From the NCBI RefSeq assembly GCF_037969725.1, contig NZ_CP150203.1, positions 3,736,001 to 3,800,000 on the forward strand: a stretch of DNA of 64,000 nucleotides, written 5' to 3'. The notes below the pieces were generated by a model, which was not told the DNA's origin, did not search any database, and was given only the letters and a program-made list of their open reading frames with translations. Shown one piece after another: positions 44,224 through 53,627 of this stretch (its first letter is position 1; each line of letters starts with the position of its first letter). This DNA comes from Paenibacillus sp. FSL W8-0426 (GTDB lineage Bacteria; Bacillota; Bacilli; Paenibacillales; Paenibacillaceae). The position numbers and the translations under genes are program-made.

Positions 44224-47200
44224 TCAACATAATTGCAGATGAATTTTCGCTCCCTGGTGGTTTGGTTCCAACTGCAGCGCTTCATTGAATCGTTTCTTCG
44301 CTTCTTCTTTATGACCAAGACCAAGCAACCCAAGCCCGAGCATGAACAAGCAGTGCGTTTGATTTCGCTTGTTCAAATCATCTTCAAATACCAGAAAATC
44401 GGGTAAGGATACGGCGAAGTAATCGATTTTAACATCATCAAACCAATGTTTTTCTGCAAAATCGATCAGCTTGTTAAAGCGTCGTTTTGCTTCTTTTGAA
44501 TTGTTCAGTCGATCCCAAGCAAGGCCTTGATAAAAAATCATCTCTGGCGGCTGGTCATTATAATACATCGCACTAGCCGGTTCCTCCAGCCCCTCTGAAG
44601 CGAGCGTCCAGTGATAGACGGCCTCTTTTGGCTGTCCGAGTCCCTGGTAGGCAATACCCAACTCATAATGAATATTGTTCTCCTGCGCGCCTTCAAGTTT
44701 GCCTTCACCCAGATTCTCCGGATATTGGAGTGCTCGTTGAAGCAGCGAAACGGCATCTTGATAAGATTGGCGTTTATTCTCTTGCTTGGCGAGCTCAACT
44801 AGTGCAAGCGTATATTGTCCTGTCGCTTTTCCCTCTCCGCCTTCCCAAGGATGGAAACGACGACTTAATAATGACGACAATGCTTCATGATGTTGGCCTA
44901 ATGTATTCAGCAGCGTAACATATTCGAGATATAGGTCGTCGCGATGTTCTACAAGGTTCATATGCTTCTGAAGCTTCGTTAATCGTTCTTGTGCAGGAAC
45001 GCCCGTTTTTTTATGCAGCTGATCGAGCTCGTAAAATACTCGGGCATCGTTAGGATTACATTCGAAAGCCCGGTTAAGCGACTGCAATGAAGCCTCGGCA
45101 TCGTTGCGTTTATTGTAGTAAGCCAGCGCAAGATTGCGGTGGGCCGTGGCGAATTGCTGATCCAGGCGGACGGAGGTCTCCCAATGTTTTATGGCATCTT
45201 CCGCCCGTTTTTTATCATAGTAGAGGTTGCCCAAGTAATAATGAGCTTTGCTATCCGATGGATTTTTATCGAGCGTGTGAAGCAATACGCTTAACTCGAA
45301 CAAGCTGTTCGGGAAACAGTAATCAGGTGCAGCTGCACTCCCAAGCTGACGTTCATGTTCCGCTGTTTCGCTTTGTCCCATTTTGTCATAAACAAATGCA
45401 AGTGTGTAATGAAGCATTGGATAAGCCTTTTCATTTTGGATGGAACAAATCTCTTCCAACACACGGGCTGCTTCCGCGAACAAACCACATCCCGTATAAT
45501 CCGAAGCCAGATTCAAGTAATTATGAGCGTCATCCCTCATAAATCGGCGGAGCTCCGAACGCACCAGTTGAGCCTCTTCGTTTTTTCCCATGGCTTCGAG
45601 AATCATGAATTTCTCATATCTGGCTCCGAAATCGGCAATATCCATCGTCAGCGTTTCGTCCGCAAATGCAATGGCTTCCTCATGACGGTCCAACTTGCGA
45701 AGCAGCGCGGTTTTGAGCAGCCTTGATTTGTAGTTTCTTGTATTTCGAACCAATGCACGTTCTACCAGCTCCAGCGCTTCCCAGAACGCTCCCTTTTCGC
45801 ATGCGATCTGGCTTAATGCATAGTAGCCGCTATCCTGGTACGCTGCCGACCAAACTGCCTTATAAAACGCCTTAAATGCCTCTTCATTCCGTTCTTGAAG
45901 CCGGAGAGCCAGGCCAAGTTGGTAGTAAGCTTCGCTATCATACGGATTGGGATTCCGCCAGGTCAATGATTCGATTGCCGTACGGAAGTGTGTTTCCGCC
46001 TTTTCCAATTCCCCTCTTCGAAGCATCAGTGTGCCATAAGCGACATTGAGCCGAATGTCAGAAGCATCTCTTCTTAATCCCTCTTCGTAATAGGCTTCCG
46101 GTTCGAACGTGGCATGCCGGTACTGCTCCAAATGAAGGCCGGCAAGATACAACTGTTCTGTGCTCCTCAATTCTTCCGGGAGAGGAAGCGGCTTGGCAGC
46201 ATCCGGGATTTGTTCGATGGAAGGTTTCGCCGGCTTGTAGCTGATGAGCAAACTCTGTTCGGCATTCCGTACGGTTAGGAGCAAATCATGCGGTTGATCC
46301 CCCTCGTCCAACGTAACGACGGTTTTGTAAGTGGATTCTGGAGAAAGTGTGACTCGATCATCTACATACGTACGCTTACGACCCTTTAGTTCGATGGTCG
46401 CTCCTTCAAAGACGGATGTAGCATAGGCCATTACCGTCGCAACGCGGAGCGTTTCATCTACCTCCAAATTCACTGCCGCATCAATGGAGGCGTTTTTGAC
46501 GACGCCGATGTTTTTGTACGGCATGAAATACTGGGTGAACGACTTTTCTTCGTACGGCTGGAGCCATGTAAAATCAGGCTGGTTGTCCGTGAATACGCCG
46601 GTCATCAACTCGATGTAAGGTCCGTCTTCGTCCGTCAGGCTTCGGTCCCAGGCTTGACCGAATTCCCCGTTGCCCCAAGTCCACTGCTTTTTGCCCGGGG
46701 AGACATGATGATTGGCTACGTGCAAAAGGCCAGCTTGAACACTGTGGTCGTACCCTCCCACAAAGTTATAGTCGGATTTGTATGCCATATAGGAAGTCGG
46801 GACCGGAATATTTTTGTACCTGGAAATGTCGACGCCCTCGGAATAATCCATTTTGTAATATGTCCCTGTAGCAATCGGGAATCTGGACACATCGCGTTTT
46901 CCATGGTCGAATACTGCCGTTACATCAGGAGGAAATACCGTTTGCGTATGATCATTGACGGCGACGGCCGGATTGGCCCACCACAAAAACGTTTGCGGCT
47001 CCGACGTACGGTTGTACAATTGCGCTGTAATTTCGATATAGGCCTTGCCTGGATGCAAGGTGAAACCTGTCGTTACTTTTGTGCCGTACATTCGATCAAT
47101 CTCACTGACCCAAACGGTCGCGCTGCCGTCTTCATTCTCCGTTATGGTGTGCTGCACAGGTCCAAATGTGTTCGGTCGATGATGCTGCGGCCAGTTAAAC

Positions 47201-47577
47201 TCGATGCCCCCTGAAATCCAGGGACCCGCAAGCCCGACAAGCGCCGGTTTGATGACGCGATTATAGTATACGAAATCATAATTGTTCGTTTTATCTAATG
47301 CACGGTAGATCCGGCCACCGATCTCAGGCATGATTTCGACTCGAACGTATTCGTTTTCAAGAATGGCCATGCCATATGACTTTGTTTCTTTCTCATCCAA
47401 TATTTTATCGATGACCGGAAGCGGGTAAACTCGTCCAGAGCTCCCCTGATACACACGCTTCTCCAGAAACATTGGATTTTTGTCCGGTTTACCCGTTCCG
47501 TACGTGGGGATTTCAACTTGTTCCTCCCAAACCCGAACCTTACTCGAAACAGCCGATGATGGCTCTTTTGTGCTCAT
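44224..47577 (-). CDS. DUF5107 domain protein with TPR repeats
   Basis: A 1117-residue protein with no signal peptide. The first ~340 residues form a DUF5107 domain (MEIGGRIYRA-like region PEIGGRIYRALDKTNNYDFV, then ISGGIEFNWPQHHRPNTFGP), a beta-sandwich related to aldose-epimerase-like folds. From about residue 480 to the end it consists of tetratricopeptide repeats (for example YYQLGLALRLQERNEEAFKA and AHYYLGNLYYDKKRAEDAIK). Such proteins occur in glycan-use loci of Paenibacillus, beside AraC regulators and GH2 enzymes as here. Function is not established; binding or processing of a sugar is likely. AAAGGAGG precedes the ATG. It is divergent from the AraC gene. Confidence 0.88.
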   Translation of the reverse strand: MSTKEPSSAVSSKVRVWEEQVEIPTYGTGKPDKNPMFLEKRVYQGSSGRVYPLPVIDKILDEKETKSYGMAILENEYVRVEIMPEIGGRIYRALDKTNNYDFVYYNRVIKPALVGLAGPWISGGIEFNWPQHHRPNTFGPVQHTITENEDGSATVWVSEIDRMYGTKVTTGFTLHPGKAYIEITAQLYNRTSEPQTFLWWANPAVAVNDHTQTVFPPDVTAVFDHGKRDVSRFPIATGTYYKMDYSEGVDISRYKNIPVPTSYMAYKSDYNFVGGYDHSVQAGLLHVANHHVSPGKKQWTWGNGEFGQAWDRSLTDEDGPYIELMTGVFTDNQPDFTWLQPYEEKSFTQYFMPYKNIGVVKNASIDAAVNLEVDETLRVATVMAYATSVFEGATIELKGRKRTYVDDRVTLSPESTYKTVVTLDEGDQPHDLLLTVRNAEQSLLISYKPAKPSIEQIPDAAKPLPLPEELRSTEQLYLAGLHLEQYRHATFEPEAYYEEGLRRDASDIRLNVAYGTLMLRRGELEKAETHFRTAIESLTWRNPNPYDSEAYYQLGLALRLQERNEEAFKAFYKAVWSAAYQDSGYYALSQIACEKGAFWEALELVERALVRNTRNYKSRLLKTALLRKLDRHEEAIAFADETLTMDIADFGARYEKFMILEAMGKNEEAQLVRSELRRFMRDDAHNYLNLASDYTGCGLFAEAARVLEEICSIQNEKAYPMLHYTLAFVYDKMGQSETAEHERQLGSAAAPDYCFPNSLFELSVLLHTLDKNPSDSKAHYYLGNLYYDKKRAEDAIKHWETSVRLDQQFATAHRNLALAYYNKRNDAEASLQSLNRAFECNPNDARVFYELDQLHKKTGVPAQERLTKLQKHMNLVEHRDDLYLEYVTLLNTLGQHHEALSSLLSRRFHPWEGGEGKATGQYTLALVELAKQENKRQSYQDAVSLLQRALQYPENLGEGKLEGAQENNIHYELGIAYQGLGQPKEAVYHWTLASEGLEEPASAMYYNDQPPEMIFYQGLAWDRLNNSKEAKRRFNKLIDFAEKHWFDDVKIDYFAVSLPDFLVFEDDLNKRNQTHCLFMLGLGLLGLGHKEEAKKRFNEALQLEPNHQGAKIHLQLC

Positions 47578-47755
47578 TGCGTAATCCTCCTTTGTGTTTA
47601 TAGGTTAAATTTAACGGCTCTACCCCCTTTATACAATTGACGAAAGTCGGTAGTTCATGGATTATATTCTTACAATAGGTTTATGAATTCCCCTTTTGGA
47701 TAAGGGAGTGTATGATATTATTGAAGGATATTCTGATACAAAGGCGGAGATACGT

Positions 47756-48649
47756 ATGCTTGGGGCAGATCTGAATTTGAAGTCCGACGGATTCGAAGAA
47801 GAAAAGATTTTTATACAGCCTGAATTTATGCTCAAGGAACTACAGAATGACGCATTAACAAGTCATTTTCATGTAAGCGATATCGGATTTTTTCCAGAAG
47901 CAAAATTTCATTACAGAGAAAGGCCAAAGGGTTGTGAAACTCATATTCTCATATACTGCGTCAAGGGCGAAGGCTGGGTGGAAACGAACAGAACCGTTCA
48001 AATTCAACCTCGGCAGCTTGTCGTTATTCCATCGGAAACCCCGCATCGCTATGGTGCCTCTAATGAAAACCCGTGGTCCATTTATTGGATGCACCTTACA
48101 GGGACAGACGCCGAATCTCTGATCCGAGCCTATTCCCTGAACGTCGGACCTCTCCCTTTTACATTGAACTTGCACTCCCGGTGGATTGAAGATGTTGAAC
48201 AATGTTATGCCTTGTTGTCGGATAAACCGTACGCCATGAACAATCAGATCTATGTGTCACAGTGTATCCGGCACCTCATTAGTCACGTCGGCTTTAGTTT
48301 GATGCATTCGCTTCAAGACAATAAAAACGAACGATATCTGGAACAGGCCGTGCAATACATGACGGAGCGGCTGACGGAGTCCCTTTCGCTTCCCGATTTG
48401 GCAAGTCATTTAGGGTTATCCAAACAACATCTGATCTACCTGTTCAACAAGGAAACCGGCGTGCCTCCTATTGAATTCTACCTCAGACTTAAAATGCAGC
48501 GTGCTGGACAAATGTTGTCCTTAACCTCTAAAAGCGTCAAAGAAATTTCCGGAGCTGTCGGTATGAAGGACCCCTATTATTTCTCCAGATTATTCAAAAA
48601 AATAATGGGATGCTCCCCGACCGAATATCGGAGCATCCCAAAAGGTTGA
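47756..48649 (+). CDS. AraC-family regulator with N-terminal cupin-like sensor
   Basis: A 297-residue regulator: residues ~45-130 form an AraC-type ligand-binding cupin (CETHILIYCVKGEGWVET, LVVIPSETPHRYGAS), and the C-terminal 100 residues form the double helix-turn-helix (SLPDLASHLGLSKQHLIYLF, DPYYFSRLFKKIMGCSPTEY). It is divergent from the DUF5107 gene and convergent with a GH2 gene, and probably controls one or both. The ATG at 47756 has GGAGA 5 bases upstream; the longer frame from 47696 has no ribosome site. Confidence 0.9.
   Translation: MLGADLNLKSDGFEEEKIFIQPEFMLKELQNDALTSHFHVSDIGFFPEAKFHYRERPKGCETHILIYCVKGEGWVETNRTVQIQPRQLVVIPSETPHRYGASNENPWSIYWMHLTGTDAESLIRAYSLNVGPLPFTLNLHSRWIEDVEQCYALLSDKPYAMNNQIYVSQCIRHLISHVGFSLMHSLQDNKNERYLEQAVQYMTERLTESLSLPDLASHLGLSKQHLIYLFNKETGVPPIEFYLRLKMQRAGQMLSLTSKSVKEISGAVGMKDPYYFSRLFKKIMGCSPTEYRSIPKG
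48595..48640 (-). terminator. Minus-strand terminator lying inside the 3' coding end of the AraC gene
   Basis: A perfect 10-bp stem (GGGATGCTCC/GGAGCATCCC, 48607-48616 with 48630-48639) is followed on the minus strand by a T run after four bases. It serves the GH2 gene transcribed toward it and overlaps the last codons of the convergent AraC gene. Confidence 0.65.
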
Positions 48650-48679
48650 TATAACATATAAGAAATGAAGACAACCGTA

Positions 48680-50686
48680 TCACGGAACCAAGTTATCGGT
48701 GAAATAACCGACATAACTGGTTAATGAACCGCTCGTCACCGAAAATCCGGTAGGTCTTTCAACATGTAAACGAATGTCATCCCATCTGGTCTGAGGGATG
48801 TCCATAAAATGTAATACGCATCGCTCTCCAGGTTCCAACTCGGGAATTTCTTGTTCATAAAAATCACCGTGTGGATCAATAAGCCTTAAAGTATATCCAG
48901 ATGTCCTATAAGATGGGATGTCATCCGAAGTTTCTATAGTTACTGCCACCTTACCCGCACCATTTTCCAAATTTACGGCAACGCGAATCGGGGAAGCCAA
49001 TTGACGCAGGGCTTCATATGAAGGCTTGGGCGTGCCATCCAAAGTCATGGAACCGTGTACACGTTGGCGCAGCATGCCTTCCCCTGCTTCGCCCATCTGT
49101 GTCCGATAATCGTTCAGACTGAAATAGATAAGGGCAGCAATCCCAGGGTGTTTCCGGTATTCCGTCGTGTTGTCCGTCAGGATTTGCTTTCGTCGTTCGT
49201 CTCCACCCTCGTAAGCAGGTTCACATAGTCCATACTCGGCAACGATCACAGGTTTATCTTTATGAGCCTCTGTAATGGTTCGAATCACCGCGGGTCTGTC
49301 CAAATCGCCGTGCCACGTTCCAATGTAATCATTCCACATGATAACATCGCCTACACCCGTCGCATCCTGGGAGGGATTTTCATGCACCGTATTGGAAACG
49401 TAGTTCATAAATCGGGTGTCATCCAGTTCGCGAACAAGCGTTTTTAATTGTTCAAAATAACGGACCGTGACCGCAGATTGCCCGTTTACCTCGTTGCCTA
49501 GCCCCCAAGCATAGATACATGGATGGTTGTAGTGTCGATGAATCATTTCCTGGGCATGCTGCATGGAGGTCTGGAGCCATTCGTCGTCAGGATCATGCGG
49601 CGTTTGCCAGTGGGGAATCTCCTCCTGTACTAATAAACCGTTTCGATCACACCATTCCAGCAGCTTGCGATCTTGCTGCCAATGAAAACGGGTGATGACG
49701 CAATTGGCTTCTTTAATATGTCGGAGCATCTCTTCAAGTTGGCTCGACGTTTCAGCCATCCCTCGATCCGGATGTGATCCAGGCATCCATTCGACCCCCA
49801 TAAGACGCACCGGCTCTCGGTTAAGCAGCAGTGTACTTCCTTCTGAACGAATCTCTCTGAAACCAACCTCAATCGATACCTCATCCGAGAGTATATCCCC
49901 CGAGTATAAAGCAAGATCCACCTTGTACAAATGAGGATGGTCGAAATGCCACAATTTTGGGCTGTCCACCTTGATATCTTTAAAGCGTAAAATGCCTTTG
50001 TTGCTAAGGATCTCCCATTGCTCTGAAATTTGTGCGCCATCTTCACTCGCTGCGGTCACGACAAGCCTTAGAGAGGTGCTATTCGCCGCCTCCCCACTCT
50101 CCCACAAATGAATCTCGCCTGATAATAAACCGTACGGAGAGCAACGCCTGTCTCCTTCTTCGTTAAAGACAGGAACGGCCTGGATTTTGGCATAATCGAT
50201 CGCTGCGCGACCGCTAACGATAAGCGATACGCCGCGTATAATTCCGCCATCGTCCGCCCAATCAAAGCTATTCCCTACGGGTAGGGCTGTCTGACTGTTC
50301 TCATTATTTGCCGATACCACAATCCTGTTGTTTTCTCCAAAGATGATGGCGCTTGAGATGTCTAAAACAAACGCGGTGTAACCTGAATCGGCATGTTCTC
50401 CTACCTTCTGTCCATTGATCCATACAACGGCATCACGATACACCGCATCAAACTGCAGACGAAGCAACCTGCCTTCCCATTCAGGAGGTGCAAAAAAAGT
50501 GCGGCTGTACCAGCCTGTGCCACGAAACTCCTGCAAACCCTTTTGCACATTCCATGTGTGCGGGATTTGAATGTTCTCACCCATGGAAGGGCCATGTTCA
50601 TGCCATTTCAGTTTCAACCCTTCATTCTTTAGATCTGCCTGAAATGTCCAGGATTCTTCCAACGGAATATTTAATCTGCCGTGCAT
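48680..50686 (-). CDS. GH2 glycoside hydrolase (beta-galactosidase/beta-glucuronidase type)
   Basis: The 668-residue protein has the GH2 domain order: sugar-binding jelly roll (IPHTWNVQKG, GTGWYSRTF), Ig-like middle domain, and a TIM barrel with the acid/base Glu in YAWGLGNEVNG and the nucleophile Glu in KPVIVAEYGLCEP. No signal peptide, so cytoplasmic. The ATG at 50686 is preferred (AGAGGGGAA 5 bases upstream) over 50707. Exact sugar specificity cannot be read; beta-galactosides, glucuronides or mannosides are all possible in this family. It follows the AraC gene at 50801 on the same strand with a gap of 114 bases. Confidence 0.92.
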   Translation of the reverse strand: MHGRLNIPLEESWTFQADLKNEGLKLKWHEHGPSMGENIQIPHTWNVQKGLQEFRGTGWYSRTFFAPPEWEGRLLRLQFDAVYRDAVVWINGQKVGEHADSGYTAFVLDISSAIIFGENNRIVVSANNENSQTALPVGNSFDWADDGGIIRGVSLIVSGRAAIDYAKIQAVPVFNEEGDRRCSPYGLLSGEIHLWESGEAANSTSLRLVVTAASEDGAQISEQWEILSNKGILRFKDIKVDSPKLWHFDHPHLYKVDLALYSGDILSDEVSIEVGFREIRSEGSTLLLNREPVRLMGVEWMPGSHPDRGMAETSSQLEEMLRHIKEANCVITRFHWQQDRKLLEWCDRNGLLVQEEIPHWQTPHDPDDEWLQTSMQHAQEMIHRHYNHPCIYAWGLGNEVNGQSAVTVRYFEQLKTLVRELDDTRFMNYVSNTVHENPSQDATGVGDVIMWNDYIGTWHGDLDRPAVIRTITEAHKDKPVIVAEYGLCEPAYEGGDERRKQILTDNTTEYRKHPGIAALIYFSLNDYRTQMGEAGEGMLRQRVHGSMTLDGTPKPSYEALRQLASPIRVAVNLENGAGKVAVTIETSDDIPSYRTSGYTLRLIDPHGDFYEQEIPELEPGERCVLHFMDIPQTRWDDIRLHVERPTGFSVTSGSLTSYVGYFTDNLVP

Positions 50687-50800
50687 GCGATTTCCCCTCT
50701 TTCTCACATTTGTGCTTTATTATAGGGAAGCAGAACGCTCAAAGCCATTGAGCATCTTCTGATTGCATGGACAATATGCTGGACTTTTCTCAGGCGAGTA

Positions 50801-51637
50801 TCACTCTCCCTGCATTCTGCGATATTCGGTCGGAGAGAAGCCGTTGCGCTTCTTGAACGTTTTGCTGAACTGGTAGACGTCAGAGTACCCACATGCTCTC
50901 GCTATGTCCGTGACGGAATCACCTGTGTACCGGAGTCGGCGAACGGCATGCTCATTGCGAAGCTGATCCAGGTACTGCTTGGGACTGCACCCGTACCTGT
51001 CTGCGAAGGTTCTGCGTAAGTAAACAGGAGAGAAACCCGTCTGCTCCGCCAATTCGGTGATGCGAAACTCGGTGGCAAATTCCGTATCCAGTTTCTCTTT
51101 GAACCTGCGAAGAGCCGCTGTTATTCCTTCCTCACCGCTGTGTCTTCCCCCTGCTTCCGCCGCCTCGTGTACCTCTTGCACCAAGCGATACCAGACCGAT
51201 TTCACTCGTGCTTCCCGCACAAGATCCCCAGGTACCCATTCCCTTTCCGCTTCCCGGAACAGTTCCCCGATCTTCCCCGTACGCTCACTCTGTAAAGGCA
51301 AAAGAAAGGGCAGTCGCAGCCGCTCGATCGGCTCCGGCCCAACCCATTCATTCTCATTTTTCCTTAACGAAGCGCAATCGAAGAGCAGCATCGTCATTCG
51401 GAGTGGATGCGCCTCGGAAGACTTCATATAAAGAGGCAGCCCGGGCCAAAGGTAGACCAATGTGCCCCCCTCCACTTCCACGTCCCTCTCCTCGCAACGA
51501 AAAATCCCCTTGCCGCTGTAAATGTAATAAAAGGTGTGCCCGGATACGGTCTGCCGAATATCTTCCCAGCCTGGCAGCGCCGGCTTGGCGATGACCCAGT
51601 GCAGATGCACCACCATATTTCCCAAAGCATACTCCAT
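50801..51637 (-). CDS. AraC-family transcriptional regulator
   Basis: A 278-residue regulator with an N-terminal cupin-like domain (TFYYIYSGKGIFRCEERDV, LVYLWPGLPLYM) and a C-terminal AraC helix-turn-helix pair (ITELAEQTGFSPVYLRRTFA, VYQFSKTFKKRNGFSPTEYR). It is divergent from the GH2-importer unit starting at 51789 and upstream of another GH2 gene on its own strand, so it may control both directions. GAAGGGAAG lies 5 bases before the ATG. Confidence 0.9.
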   Translation of the reverse strand: MEYALGNMVVHLHWVIAKPALPGWEDIRQTVSGHTFYYIYSGKGIFRCEERDVEVEGGTLVYLWPGLPLYMKSSEAHPLRMTMLLFDCASLRKNENEWVGPEPIERLRLPFLLPLQSERTGKIGELFREAEREWVPGDLVREARVKSVWYRLVQEVHEAAEAGGRHSGEEGITAALRRFKEKLDTEFATEFRITELAEQTGFSPVYLRRTFADRYGCSPKQYLDQLRNEHAVRRLRYTGDSVTDIARACGYSDVYQFSKTFKKRNGFSPTEYRRMQGE

Positions 51638-51788
51638 AGATACTTCCCTTCTTTATTTGTATCATTTTTGACAAATGATTAAGATTGTTTTTACCATTGT
51701 CGCTTCATTGCTACGAATGCTAAACTCCGAACATACAGACCATCGATTATAGATGTTCTACTGGAAAAATGAATTGGAGATGATGAAA

Positions 51789-53525
51789 TTGATCCGCACG
51801 TTTCAGCAGCATCGACGTAGAGAATGCCAACTGCTTGATGGATTATGGGATTTCGTTTTTGACAAGGATGACATTGGATTATCGGAAGATTGGCACAGGA
51901 ACTTCCCTTCCAACCACGATCGCATCCCCGTGCCAGCCTGTTGGAATAACGAGCTTGGCAAATTCGACTACGAAGGAGTAGCATGGTACCGCACGTGGGT
52001 AACCCTTGATGATATCAGCCATCTGCGTCTACTGTTCCACGCTGTGATGGGACATGCCGATGTGTACTGGGATGGACAGCATCTGGGATACCATTATGGT
52101 GGATTTACTCCTTTTGACTTTACGATTCCTAGCGTGACTGCCGGAGTCCACGAACTCGTCGTCCGCACAGACAGTACGCTGGGGACGAACACGTTGCCAT
52201 ACCATATCGTGGACTGGTTTCATTACGGCGGAATCATTCGACCCGTTGAGGTTCAGCGCTTACCTGATGTTTGGATCGAGGGGATGCGCATTACCTATGA
52301 CATGAAAGAAGATTCCAGCACTGACGTCCAAATCCGGCTCACGCTCCGCTCCATGTCGGATACTCCAGTCGAAGTGCCCGTATCCTTCTATAGGAATGAT
52401 GAGATATTTCGAAATGATAACGCTTACCTCCCAGCTAAGGGTAGCATGGAACTCGTTGTGGAACAAGCCTGGTCAGACCTCAAGCGATGGGAACCGGAAA
52501 ACCCGGCCCTTTACATGATCAGAGCCGTAGCCGGCCATGACGACCTTACAGACCGCATCGGGTTCCGTACCGTGGAGGCCCGGAACAAGAAGATTTGGCT
52601 CAACGGCAGGGAGCTTTATTTGCAGGGAGTTAACCGCCACGAAGAGCACCCCGAATGGGGCTTCGCATTTCCCAACAAATTGATGACCAAAGAGCTCGAT
52701 ATCATCCTGCAGATGGGATGCAACACTGTACGCGGGTCACATTACCCCCAAAGTGAATATTGGCTCGATCTGCTGGATGAGCGAGGCGTACTCTTCTGGA
52801 GCGAGATTCCGATTTGGGGCGCAGCGTTCCCGGCGGAACATACGGACGACCCGCTCTTCGTAAAACGTGCGATGACCATGATGGATGAGATGATCGAGCG
52901 AGATCTTCACCATCCCTCGATCCTGTTCTGGTCTGTCCATAATGAAATTGATACACGTTCCAAAGAGGCCTATGAATTGTCCATCAAGATGACAGAGCTT
53001 GTTAGGAGCAAGGATCCGTCAAGGCTGGTGGCTTATGCCACGATGCACCCTATGACAGACATCTGCCTTGGACTATTCGACGTTATCGGAATCAACTATT
53101 ATGGCGGATGGTATTTCGGACATGTCGAGTTCGAAGAGATGCTCGAAATCTTTCACGAGCGCTGCAAGGAATATGGAGCAGAGCAAACCCCTGTGCTGAT
53201 GACCGAGTTTGGCGGAGCAGGCGTATACGGCGATTCCGGCTGGGAACCCCGCCTATTCAGCGAGGACTACCAGGCGGATCTACTCGGAAAGTCGCTGAAG
53301 CTCTTCCGGGCCGATCCGAAGATTAGCGGAACTTATGTGTGGCAATTTGCAGATACAAGGGCTCAACTTCAGAGTCATTTTCCCCACTTCAGAGACCGGG
53401 CACGCTCCTTCAACAACAAAGGACTGGTCAACGAATATCGCAAACCAAAGCTGGCCTATCGCGTAGTCAAGGGCATTTATACCGACCATAACGATCCATA
53501 CGACTGGGGCTCCACATTGAGATGA
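51789..53525 (+). CDS. GH2 glycoside hydrolase, second copy
   Basis: A 578-residue GH2 enzyme: jelly-roll domain (RIPVPACWNN, EGVAWYRTW), Ig-like domain, and TIM barrel with acid/base Glu in ILFWSVHNEID and nucleophile Glu in PVLMTEFGGAG. It lacks a signal peptide. The start is given as TTG at 51789, 9 bases after GGAG; ATGs at 51753, 51780 and 51783 are in frame but have no well-placed ribosome site. It is the first gene of a plus-strand unit that continues into a sugar importer, so it probably hydrolyses the imported glycan. It differs from the other GH2 in sequence; they are not recent duplicates. Confidence 0.9.
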   Translation: MIRTFQQHRRRECQLLDGLWDFVFDKDDIGLSEDWHRNFPSNHDRIPVPACWNNELGKFDYEGVAWYRTWVTLDDISHLRLLFHAVMGHADVYWDGQHLGYHYGGFTPFDFTIPSVTAGVHELVVRTDSTLGTNTLPYHIVDWFHYGGIIRPVEVQRLPDVWIEGMRITYDMKEDSSTDVQIRLTLRSMSDTPVEVPVSFYRNDEIFRNDNAYLPAKGSMELVVEQAWSDLKRWEPENPALYMIRAVAGHDDLTDRIGFRTVEARNKKIWLNGRELYLQGVNRHEEHPEWGFAFPNKLMTKELDIILQMGCNTVRGSHYPQSEYWLDLLDERGVLFWSEIPIWGAAFPAEHTDDPLFVKRAMTMMDEMIERDLHHPSILFWSVHNEIDTRSKEAYELSIKMTELVRSKDPSRLVAYATMHPMTDICLGLFDVIGINYYGGWYFGHVEFEEMLEIFHERCKEYGAEQTPVLMTEFGGAGVYGDSGWEPRLFSEDYQADLLGKSLKLFRADPKISGTYVWQFADTRAQLQSHFPHFRDRARSFNNKGLVNEYRKPKLAYRVVKGIYTDHNDPYDWGSTLR

Positions 53526-53533
53526 TAAGCAAA

Positions 53534-53558
53534 GGGCTATCCCTGGAAGGGATGGCCC
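53534..53558 (+). other. Stem-loop without T run between the GH2 and binding-protein genes
   Basis: A 10-bp stem with one G-T pair (GGGCTATCCC/GGGATGGCCC) lies just after the GH2 stop. No T tract follows, so it is more likely an mRNA processing or stabilising structure, or a weak attenuator, than a terminator. Confidence 0.45.
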
Positions 53559-53627
53559 CTCCAGATCAAAAAACGTCATTCCAAATTGATGAATACCATG
53601 ATGGAGAATGAGGAGGACGATTTGTTC

